A DNA stretch of 64,000 bases from positions 20,796,863 to 20,860,862 of the forward strand of contig NC_134849.1 of the NCBI RefSeq assembly GCF_965363235.1, in the 5' to 3' direction. The notes under the pieces are model-generated. The model was not told the origin of the DNA, did no database searches, and was given only the letters and a program-made list of their open reading frames with translations. Source of the DNA: Mytilus galloprovincialis (taxonomy: Eukaryota > Mollusca > Bivalvia > Mytilida > Mytilidae). Of the stretch, positions 36,101-44,400 are shown piece by piece (the first letter of the stretch is position 1; every line of letters starts with the position of its first letter). Both the position numbers and the translations under genes were made by a program.

Positions 36101-36138
36101 CACTTAAAATTTGACAGTTGGTACCATTCCACACTCAT
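24111..36138 (-). CDS. RING-finger protein with an unrecognised Cys/His-rich domain, three exons
   Basis: Exons (-): 36138-36080, 35110-34820 and 24300-24111. Donors GG|GTATGT and AA|GTATGT and acceptors TTTTAG|T and TTTCAG|T give phase 2 at both introns, for a 179-residue product. An in-frame TGA lies seven codons before the ATG. Exon 1 ends in a C-P-I-T-G-C knuckle. Exon 2 (residues 20-117) is a compact domain with W-V-C, T-D-I-Y-I, L-R-C-S-H, then W-G-F-D-C-G-N-H-G-D-H, D-L-Q-G-F and F-A-L-S-H-A. I cannot name it, though the Cys/His spacing suggests metal binding. Exon 3 is a C-terminal RING: C-S-I-C, P-C-G-H-T-A-C, then C-H-L-C. An Asp (C-E-Q-D) stands where the sixth Cys usually is. A ubiquitin-ligase role is inferred from the RING. 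A possible AATAAA lies near 23844. Exon 2 is symmetrical, so related exons nearby could be spliced in. Confidence 0.82.
24301..24714. other. Intron sequence, nothing recognised
   Basis: The last part of intron 2 of the RING gene. It is A-rich with no repeats I recognise. Confidence 0.4.
24715..24900 (-). repeat. Dispersed repeat family B, minus fragment
   Basis: Carries CAGGAGCCTGTAACCCAGTG and GTTAGTTTCCTCGTTTGAAT, which correspond to the far part of the copy at 32640-32990. Confidence 0.55.
24925..25480 (+). repeat. Penelope-linked repeat (family C), interrupted
   Basis: Reverse-orientation relative of 18930-19507, starting AAAATTGAGAATGGAAATGG and continuing to a CTCCTGACTTGGGACAGG block. 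A 175-bp MITE (25079-25253) is inserted. Confidence 0.7.
25079..25253. mobile_element. AATT-flanked MITE, 175 bp
   Basis: Inverted ends GCCGTTTCAGAATCTAA and its complement; AATT is duplicated at 25075-25078 and 25254-25257. Non-coding. It is younger than the family C copy it interrupts. Confidence 0.8.
25642..25815 (-). pseudogene. Extra copy of the unknown-domain exon, same strand as the RING gene
   Basis: From 25815 down to 25642 the frame is open for 58 residues closely related to the C-terminal half of exon 2: W-R-W-D-C-G-R-H-G-D-H, then D-F-Q-G-F, F-A-L-S-H-A-L-Q-L and a final Q-Y. The donor AG|GTATGT and a possible acceptor GGTCAG|T give phase 2 on both sides, the same as exon 2, so inclusion before the RING exon would keep the frame. 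It lacks the N-terminal half (W-V-C...L-R-C). A tRNA-like SINE begins right at its upstream edge, so it may be a truncated copy or an alternative exon. Confidence 0.65.
25817..25990 (+). mobile_element. tRNA-derived SINE head (likely)
   Basis: An A-box-like CCTAAGTAGTTAACTTAC is followed by TGTGAGTTTGAACCCC, which matches a B box, and GCACTCGACTCC. The 3' limit is uncertain. It borders the extra domain exon. Confidence 0.5.
26480..26620 (+). mobile_element. SINE 3'-part fragment (likely)
   Basis: GGTGGTTTTCTCCGGGCACT and CTTCCTCCACCAATAAAAAC are phrases common to bivalve SINE bodies. A related segment ends the SINE at 49600-49805. It finishes in short ATGAA repeats. Confidence 0.5.
26720..27415 (+). 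pseudogene. Split, opposite-strand copy of the unknown domain (two exons)
   Basis: Exon a (26720-26806) has acceptor TTTTCAG|A and donor GG|GTAATT. It encodes N-W-V-C-E-M-D-R-T-D-M-F-I and N-G-T-L-C-C, matching the first part of RING-gene exon 2. Exon b (27230-27415) has acceptor TGTTAG|A and donor GA|GTAGGT. It encodes I-D-W-K-F-D-C-G-S-H-G-D-H, D-L-Q-G-F, F-A-L-S-H-A and a final Q-Y. Phase is 2 at every border, and the joined frame is open for about 90 residues. An intron thus divides what is one exon in the minus-strand gene. No first exon or RING exon was found on this strand, so it may be an incomplete duplicate, or its partners may be too diverged to see. Confidence 0.7.
27466..27735 (+). 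repeat. Dispersed repeat with a CCGT/CGTT tandem head
   Basis: Begins with tandem GTCC and GTTC units (27470-27525). A body follows with AACCTGAAACTTGGTACACA, GATATGATCTTTC and CATCCGTGTACT, phrases I associate with an abundant bivalve repeat. It lies in the RING-gene intron. Confidence 0.55.
28060..28210. repeat. Dispersed repeat with GGGGTTCC/GGAACCCC phrases
   Basis: The AGGGGTCCCAACCC start and CGGAACCCCCTAAATCCGCC end resemble another dispersed mussel repeat. A related G/C-rich piece is at about 35290-35460. Confidence 0.4.
29049..29221 (+). CDS. Candidate terminal exon of an unknown gene
   Basis: After a plausible acceptor (TTTTATGACAG|G) the frame is open for 57 residues with an Asp run (six GAT codons), K-M-D-H-E-I-N-M-E-L-K-I-K-K and a hydrophobic A-W-L-F-I-H-K-E-L before TAA. 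AATAAA-like motifs follow. No upstream exon on this strand could be joined in phase; it does not fit the split domain copy at 26720-27415. It may be chance. Confidence 0.25.
29762..30160 (+). repeat. Dispersed repeat family B, diverged long copy
   Basis: Starts AAGATGTGGTATGAGTTCCA. It is followed by blocks about nearby coordinates of the family: TACAGCCTTCAAAACGG, AAACTATAAA and ACCAGCGGTTTTATC. Confidence 0.55.
30431..32405 (-). mobile_element. LINE remnant, 3' half, with an internal insert
   Basis: On the minus strand, 32400-31914 encodes a post-RT region (L-P-T-A-L-Y-S-C-E, L-E-R-T-Q-R-Y, G-L-W-S-L-E-A-V-I-D, F-F-G-R-L-C), and 30863-30675 a C-terminal piece. The 3' end is a GAAT-unit tail at 30431-30450. 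About 30895-31670 is a foreign insert carrying its own 150-bp direct repeat. Frames are interrupted, so the element is dead. It is a different family from the LINE at 391-2640 but has the same post-RT layout. Confidence 0.7.
30895..31670. repeat. Insert in the LINE with a 150-bp direct repeat
   Basis: 31051-31205 and 31472-31622 are diverged copies of each other (shared landmarks ATTATTGG.AATATT and AAAGTTGAATTCT). The left end has a short palindrome, CCCGTGATATCACGGG. The element class is unknown. Confidence 0.55.
32640..32990 (-). repeat. Dispersed repeat family B, long minus copy
   Basis: Ends in TGTCTCATTGGCAATCATAG, the reverse of the family B start. It carries TTAGGCCGTTAGTATTCC and GAAGGTCGTACGGCTAT in the body. 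Confidence 0.6.
33283..33555. mobile_element. TA-flanked fold-back element, copy 1 (273 bp)
   Basis: Nearly palindromic: each arm of about 120 bp starts CAGCA/CAGCAG and includes TCTTTGGTTAGC and GAACCGTGAAGTCATT. TA flanks both ends (33281-33282 and 33556-33557). Related to 44345-44613. Tc1/mariner-type mobilisation is an inference from the TA target. Confidence 0.8.
33556..34819. other. Intron 2 of the RING gene, nothing recognised
   Basis: AT-rich with T-runs near 34735-34810 just past the exon 2 donor. No supported gene on either strand. Confidence 0.4.
35111..36079. other. Intron 1 of the RING gene
   Basis: Contains a G/C-rich repeat piece (35290-35460) and a poly-G/poly-T tract near 35815-35885. 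No gene seen. Confidence 0.5.
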
Positions 36139-36451
36139 CTTCTTTAGTAGAGATTGTCAAATTCAAGTCTTTTAACGATCAAATACAAATATCCAAATGT
36201 ACTAACGTACGTAAAACACCTATTCTTAATATAGCATATTTCTTTTTGATTTACTCGATTCAATTTAAAGTTCGGAGAAACATGAATACCCAAGTTACTA
36301 TATTTAACCATAACGGATAGACATTAAGTAGTTAAATGAAGCGCATATAATGAGAGACATTTGTATGTACTGCCAATATGATAGAAAAGAATTTGAAATC
36401 CTAATTTCGTTTCGTTTGATTAATAACAGAATGCAGTTTATATTTATTAAA

Positions 36452-36469
36452 GGGGGGGGGGGGGGGGGG
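36452..36469. repeat. Poly-G tract
   Basis: An 18-G run. Similar homopolymers occur at 43813-43835 (C), 47254-47268 (C) and 57626-57639 (G); read length errors are likely at all of them. Confidence 0.9.
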
Positions 36470-36530
36470 TTGTAAAATCATTTGTAGAATGTTTTCATAA
36501 TATTATCTACTTCTTTTCTTTATAAAAAAT

Positions 36531-36770
36531 AAAGAGATGTGGGATGATTGGCAATGAAAAACTATCCACCAGACTCTAAATGACATGGATGCATGTCAGC
36601 AATTATAAGTCACTTATATTATTACCATACGGCCTTCGAAAATGAGAAAAACAATGCTGCATTATCTCTGTAGCACCCCGTCATGAAACTTGTGAAAAAT
36701 TCAAACGAGCAAACTAACGGCGTAATTTATAATAACTAAAATTCAAATAATGAAAAACAAATATGACATA
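36531..36770 (+). repeat. Dispersed repeat family B, copy
   Basis: Starts GAGATGTGGGATGATTGGCA and includes TACGGCCTTCGAAAATGAG and GAGCAAACTAACGGCGTAAT. Confidence 0.6.
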
Positions 36771-37550
36771 CTTGAAACAATGATAACACTGAATTATAAA
36801 TGGCGGAATTTAACGAAACATGTATGTGTTTTTTGTAAATTCTGACATATTGAGGATATTAACATTAAACTTGTTGCAACTTATTTTGTTAAAAGTTGAA
36901 TTATAAAATTGCCGATCTCTTTTGGCACAGCTCTTACATATTTTTTAAATTTTAAAATCAATTGTACTTAGAACTTTAAAAGGAAGTTATTGTTTAAGCC
37001 AATAAGAATACAAAACAAAAATATATATTCGAAATCCTATTGATCTGAACGGATAATTTAATTTGAGTTTTAAATAGATCATTTGCGTGTATTTTTTAAA
37101 TATGGTATTTCATAAATGTTTATAATGCTAGTTTAAATATCCATATTAAGATCACTTCCTCTCACATTTCTGAATAATTAGAAGTTTGATAGGTCTAAAG
37201 TTTTATTAGAGCCATACTTGCAAGTAATTAAAAAAATACTTTCAAAAATATAAAATGTGTCATGACTTCCTTTATTTTACTTAGTATAAAGATAACTGAT
37301 TCACTGTAACCAGATCTAATAGACTTGTATTGTCTCATTGAATTCAGTTATATGTCTTAGGCCTAGAATGAATTTGAACGCACCCCCCCTTTCCCCCCCA
37401 AAAAAATGAAGCCAAACCCAAAACAAAAACAACAAAAAAATCAATGCACAACTGCTCTAATTTTAATAAGAGTATAAAAAGGGTACATATACATTTTTTT
37501 GTTATAGCACACAACATCTATAATAAGGACCTATAATACTGGAAGTGTAG

Positions 37551-38942
37551 ATATCGGAATTCCAATGGGGACTAACTGTGCACCACTTATTGCGGACCTG
37601 TTTTTGTATTGCTATGAGTTACAATTTATGACAAAAATAAGCAAAGACCCATCGAAACAACATCTAATAAACAAATTTAATAATACTTTTAGATATTTGG
37701 ATGATATTTTGGCTCTCAATAATGACGACTTCAGTATGTATATTAAAGAAATTTATCCTGTTGAACTTACTTTAAATAAAGCTAATACTAACAATGACCA
37801 CTGCCCTTTCCTCGATCTTGATATCTATATCACTAACGGAAAGCTGAGTACTAAAATTTATGATAAAAGAGATGATTTTTCATTTCCTATCGTTAATTAT
37901 CCATTTTTAGATGGTGACGTTCCCTTGTCAACATCTTACGGTGTTTATATATCTCAACTTGTACGATTCGCTCGTGTATGTAACAATGTTTTAGATTTTA
38001 ACGAGAGAAATGTATGTATTACTGAAAAATAATTACACCAGGGTTTTCGATATCACAAACTAGACATCATTCGTAAATATAGCTCAACATGCAAACTTCT
38101 TATACGTTCAGGTATTTCACATCCAATTGTTTATGGAAATATTCTTTATAAAGCACAAAGGTGTCAGTATTCACCTCAAAAACTAACAAAATCTTTGAAT
38201 AGACTTATTAAGAAGGGATATAGTTATGATACTGTTGTCAGGCCATCAAAGATTGCATATTTTGGCGTTAATATTGATTCACTTATAGGGTCTTTGCATA
38301 GGAACTAAACACATTTATTCAAAAAACAGTTGTTGGCATGACACGGGTTATGTTCTTCTCATATATGTTATGATGGTATGATACTAAACCCCTAACGGGA
38401 AGGATTGTGCCTGATGTTCATATGATGAAATCATAATCTTTCAGTCGGTTTAATTGAAGTCTGGAGCTGGCATGTCAGTTAACTGCTAGTAGTCTGTTGT
38501 TATTTATGTATTATTGTCATTTTGTTTATTTTCTTTGGTTACATCTTCTGACATCAGACTCGGACTTCTCTTGAACTGAATTTTAATGTACGTATTGTTA
38601 TGCGTTTACTTTTCTACATTGGCTAGATGTATAGGGGGAGGGTTGAGATCTTACAAACATGTTTAACCCCGCCGCATTTTTGCGCCTGTCCCAAGTCAGG
38701 AGCCTCTGGCCTTGTTAGTCTTGTATTATTTTAATTTTAGTTTCTTGTGTACAATTTTGAAATTAGTATGGCGTTCATTATCACTGAACTAGTATATACT
38801 TGTTTAGGACCAGCTGAAGGACGCCTATGGGTGCGGGAATTTCTCGCTACATTGAAGACCTGTTGGTGACCTTCTGCTGTTGTTTTTTTCTATGGTCGGG
38901 TTGTTGTCTCTTTGGCACATTCCCCATTTCCATTCTCAATTT
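37551..38942 (+). mobile_element. Penelope-like retroelement, 5'-truncated copy
   Basis: Starts abruptly at the G-I-P-M-G-T-N-C-A-P block and runs through F-R-Y-L-D-D, Y-D-K-R-D-D-F and Y-G-V-Y-I-S-Q-L-V-R into the same 3' non-coding region as the copy at 17345-19507, ending at the same CATTCTCAATTTTA. It is broken. 5' truncation is usual for elements copied by target-primed reverse transcription. The high similarity to the first copy implies recent spread. Confidence 0.85.
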
Positions 38943-41427
38943 TATTTTTGTATAGAGAGTTTACATAAGTGACTTCTAGAGAGAGGGGGGAAATACAGAA
39001 GGGACATTCCAACTCCTAAGTCGAAATGACAACGCCATGCCAAAAGCCCGAAAAAAGACAATCAATTATTTACAACACAGAAAAATGGAAGACTAAAGGC
39101 TGAGCTTGCTTTATGCTTCGGATGGGTAAGCAGATACTACTCTGCATGCAGCACCAGCATGTATCTTATGTTTAAAAAAGTAAATGCAAATATTTGCACG
39201 AAACACATATTTCTATAAACGTTCAATAAGTTCGAAGCATTTTCTTTAATTGGTCCTATGTTCATGGTACATCATCAGTAACGGTGGATATTTTGGAGAT
39301 TTCAAGTCAGTTAGCAACTCGACATTTGCCAATAAGCACTCTGTATATTTTCCTAACGGTTAGTGCATTTCGAGAGTTTTTGGACATTTCTGTTGCTTCC
39401 ATGGTAACGGTGACCATTTCCAAAATTAAAAGACAGATAACACATTGGCACGCGAAAGGGAACATATGTTTATGTAGAGAATGGTGGATTAACCCTAGTT
39501 GTATAGCTAGCTAAACCTCTTACTTGTATGCCAGTCTTCAATGTGAGTTACATGGCTGTTATTTGTATCTCAGTGAATGTTATTCAGATTTTGTTTGTAT
39601 CTATACCTCAGTCAATATATTTTTCAAAATTTACTTTTTACTAAATTATTGTATTTTTTTTAAGTTGGTCAGAACACTCGAAGAACTCGATTAACACAGA
39701 TTTTTAACCCTTTGGAAGAAATGTGAACTTTATCTTACTTAGAAATTAAGAAGGAAGTTTTATTTTAAGGTAATTGAAATACAGCTATAATAATAATTAA
39801 TAATAATAAAAAAAACCAATGCTAAAGTATTTGTTTATGAAGTTAATTTAAAGAAATGATTATATCTTATTTGGAAAACGTCATTTTTCAAATAAGTTCT
39901 ATGCTCATTTTTAATATTCATACAAATAAAATTCCTCTTTAAGTAATTCACTATTTGCAGTTTTATAGCTGTTTCATGTCTATAATTATATGATTAAATG
40001 TATACTATATTTTGTTTGATTTACAAGCTATAATAACATAACTCCGTTACATTTTAATTAGAAATTTTAGATCAAATTTTCGTTTAAATTATTTGATTTG
40101 CTGGTAAAATAACAGGAATGGTATGAAATAAATCAGTGTTATATTTTAAATTTCGTTCTGTTATATCTGTATATCATATTTGTTCAGCATTTACATTTTT
40201 TAAAGAAACTCTAAACCGCAAAAAAGAAGAATATATGCTTAATTATATTTATTAAATTTGAGATTCTTTACCATGGCATGTTGAATATTCAATAAAAGTT
40301 CAACTAATGAATTACGAAATCTATATTGTTGCTTGAAGGAAGATATGAAAAACCTGTAGAGTTGTTATACTCTAAAGACTAATGAAATATCAAGAATCAA
40401 TACATTCTGTTGAATAGAAGCGGTAAAGTTAAAAAAAAAAAAAATGATATTTCTGCCTTTTTTAAAGAGTTATCTCCCTTTTCAATGCAAATTTTTATAG
40501 GAATTTTAAATCGTGATTTTTTTAGTCTTCGTCTAAGATTTTATTGGACTTTTTTCTGTGTATATTTTTGGTATATTGCTAAAGATTAACACTTACAAAT
40601 CTTCTGTTGCAATTACTTTTAGGTTATGGTCAAATTTATGCTAGATTGACTGGACTATTTGGACACCTACAAAATATATTTTTTTAAATATCTATACTGT
40701 ATGTTTCTTCTAAATAAGACTTAGTTTAATTAATTGTTAATTTAAACGAAAACTACGAACAGTCAGTCATTTACAATAGTTTTCTACAAGTTGTTGAAAC
40801 ATATTTTTATTCGTACATAATTAGATTAGTAACTTTTAATTTAATTCCATGTCAACATCGAAAACAATGAATCCGTGAATATTTTTCTGAGAACTTTGTC
40901 ATAAACATTACAAAGAACTTTATTAGGAAGTACCATATTAGTCAAATGAAAATAAGTAAACACCTTACAAAAATCTAGAGTACACGAAAAATTCCAATAC
41001 AAAAGAAATGTACGACGCAATTTGACAAAATGCCAATGCTAAAGACATATACTTTGAGTTTATTTATATTTCATCTTAAATATAACGAAATGTATGTAAA
41101 CGTTTTCGCAGTATAATGACTTGCAATAATATAAAAAGAAATTTAAAATTTACAGTCCAGGGACTACACTACGTCACAGTCTGTAGATAATTTTAAAACG
41201 TAGTGGAATTTTAAAATTAATTTTAGAATATAAGCTTAACGACATGCGCCTTTAATCGTTTACCAGAACAAATAATCGAATTCGAGGAATTAGTATAAAT
41301 ATAGTTTGGGGATTTTTAAACGATTCTCAGCCAATCTAAACACCGTCTTAAAGATCACATGTTAAGCATATATTCAAACTACTTTTCTCATTTCAGATAT
41401 TGTATTTGAAGAGTAATATTCCCTAAA
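38943..41427. other. No coding gene seen; repeat pieces, possible 5' UTR exon
   Basis: 39000-39160 carries a dispersed repeat with GGGTAAGCAGATACTACTCT, also at 46495-46690 and, in reverse, 61845-61920. 39455-39532 is a family A end piece. Just before the next gene, TTTCTCATTTCAG at about 41383-41395 looks like an acceptor, so the ATG at 41428 may lie in a second exon after a non-coding first exon. Confidence 0.5.
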
Positions 41428-44400
41428 ATGTCAAATGGCAAATATATGACCGGTAATCATGGCCACCAAGGCTACCATGGTCATCATGAAGACCAAGGAC
41501 ATTATCAGCAGCAAGCCCAGCAATTAAAGTATTGTCAACGAACAGCAGACGGTAAACAAATTTACTTTTGCTTATATTACAGCTAATTTCCTACTGCATG
41601 TAAACCAAGACTTTGGTGAGCTTGCTTGCTTTGTTAGTATATTGTACAATTGTAATTGGATAACATTTAATCAAATTTAAATATAATTTATACAGCTTAA
41701 AATGTGCCTATATGTCATACTACATCTTCTTTTTTCAATATATATTGTTTGAAGATATCAATCTTAATTATAAAACTTGAATTAACATTTTATCGAAACA
41801 TAGCAGGCAATTCTACAATTTTGTTTTCTCTACAAGCATTAGGAAATTAGCTGTAAGATGATATAAAATGTTTAGGCTTATTTCATTAAACTTATTCGCA
41901 TCTTCATTATAAATACATATTTTTAAGTTCTTCATTTTTGTACTTTTATAATTTTGGAATTCAAACGTTTTATACTTCATATATGTTAGAGATAAAACAT
42001 TTTGTATTTTTATATTTAAATAAATCGATATTGATCTCACATATTACCTTGTATTCGATGATGATTACGAGTTATTGGTTTACGTCCAGTGGCATATATT
42101 ACATCTTTATCAGAATTGTATTATATTCATACATTTTGTATATTCACCAGATATCAATATGACACATGCCTTGTACGCACTCAGCCGGATTTTTGATATG
42201 CTAGTTCATAAGGAAACAGTCCACAGATAACATGCCACCCTACTGCACTCAAGTTTTTGTCCAAGTCGTTCTCTGTTTATTCTCCTAAGTAGTTCTTGTT
42301 TCGTTACGAAACATCACATCCTTTTATTTAAGGCAGGCGTTCATCATATAATTTTTTCGATTCATTAGCCTAGATCATAAACTTGGATATTCATGGATCG
42401 TTTTGAGGCCTTAGGATTTTCACATATAATGTTAGATGTTCGTGGTATGAGGCGAGATTTAATTTCCGCAATTTTTAATACCCCGTAAAGCGTTTTGTTA
42501 TAAGACTTTTGGATATAAAAATTCCTTATATTTGCACACAAGATGGTCCGAGTACACAGTTATTTCGTAGTGCATTTCTTTTAGACAATAAATGAAAATT
42601 AAAAAAATCCCACCTGCGCTTTCTCAATAATATTTTTACAGTGTGTTGTACTACTTTTGGGACAAATTATATCAAAATTATAGAAAACTTCATCAGCTCT
42701 AACTCAAAATATGGACAATCTTATGTTAATGGGGTCTTGAAATCTTTTGACAGCTTCCGAAGTGCTAATTTTTGACCTTTTTCAGCTGGACCTAATCACT
42801 ACTTTACATTAATATTTATGACCCAAATTTTTTTACAGTGTCATTTCGCCCCCCAACTTGCTATATGAGGCATAAAACATGGAGAAATAAATTTGGAAGG
42901 GGTATAACAAAAATTGGCAAGTAACACACTGTCCACACTAAGGACTATATTCGTGGACAACGAAAATCAAAGGACGATAACTGTGTACTCGGACCAGATG
43001 CTCTTGAAATTCATGTTTTAGAAACGGTTAAACACTCTATAGTTGTACACTTTTATTATATGGCCCTTTGTTTTTCGAAATCAGCACCAATGAATAGGTA
43101 TACTTTGTCTCTTGTTAAAAAGAGCAACATGTCAAATATCACTCCCATAGATTTTGGATCATATATGAGTACCTGAATTTGCGGCACGTTATATGAATAT
43201 CGAACCAATTAAAAAATCTTAAGTCTTTTATTTGTCCCGGTTGTTGATTGAACCCATATCTACCGTTCTTGAAGCCAGCATGAAAACAACGAGGTGTTTA
43301 CTTTGTATATGAAGCACTTTAAAATCTAAGTAAAACGAAATTCTGGAAAATTATGCGTAACACAAATCCGAGTCTAGTCGTTTTTTCAAATTGATATTGT
43401 TAGTAATCAATGTTGTTTATTCTATTGTTAAAATAGCAAGTGCCCAAATGGTTTATGAAGTATATGGCAACTGCATAGCTATTTTGGAAGAATTCGAACA
43501 AAGGGAACAGAAATCAAATAGATTAACGAAATCCAATATAAGCCTACCTGACCAGTCTCATAAAGGAGATCATGACGTGAGTACTATCGTATTTAGATTG
43601 TAAATATTTTTGTCAAATCGGATGAAGAAGGGGGTCGGAGGGGTCCAGATCCCGAATCCCGGGCTTAAAAACATGAAATCCCGAGGTCCCGAATTTACTA
43701 AAAATTAAACCCCGAAATTCAAAAAAAGATTTCCCGGTCCCGAAAGGGTCAATCCCGAAATCCCGAGCTTAAACACATCCGATCCCGACGTCCCGAAAAA
43801 GGTTCCCCGCTACCCCCCCCCCCCCCCCCCCCCCCGCTGAACAGTTTGATGTATTATTTTAACGGCTGTATTATATAATGACATTGCTAACATACCTTTT
43901 GGTCAAACTGACATACCGAAAAAAAGATGCATGGACACACTTTTTAAATGAATATTATTTGTACCATTCTGTATGAACAAATGCACGATGCTTTTTCCGA
44001 ATTAGATAAAAACACAGGAAGATATTTGTTATCCATAAAAATGAAACGTTTCCAACGAATTGTTACACAAATATAGAGCATACAATTCGTATTAATGTAC
44101 ACAAAGATGCTATTGCAAAAATCCGATGCGGTTATATTTTGAAACAATAGTTCAATATGTCTAGCCAAAGGACAGAAGTGTAAAAAAATAACAACATTTG
44201 TTTGTAAATATCTTGAATGTCGACCGCATTCATCTCTAAAAGTAGCACATGGAGCTATATATTTTTATTGCACATTTAAATTAGCTTGAATGCAATTGAT
44301 CATCAAAAATTCACCGTGGAATCAAAACTGTTTTGTAATCATTACAGCCGATTCCAATGAGTATGTAGCTTAAGGTTATATATATTTGGTTAGCTTGCTT

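Noticed and set aside
39280-39514. 76-residue frame upstream of the five-exon gene
   Set aside because: Its second half is a family A repeat end; no splice signal joins it to the gene.
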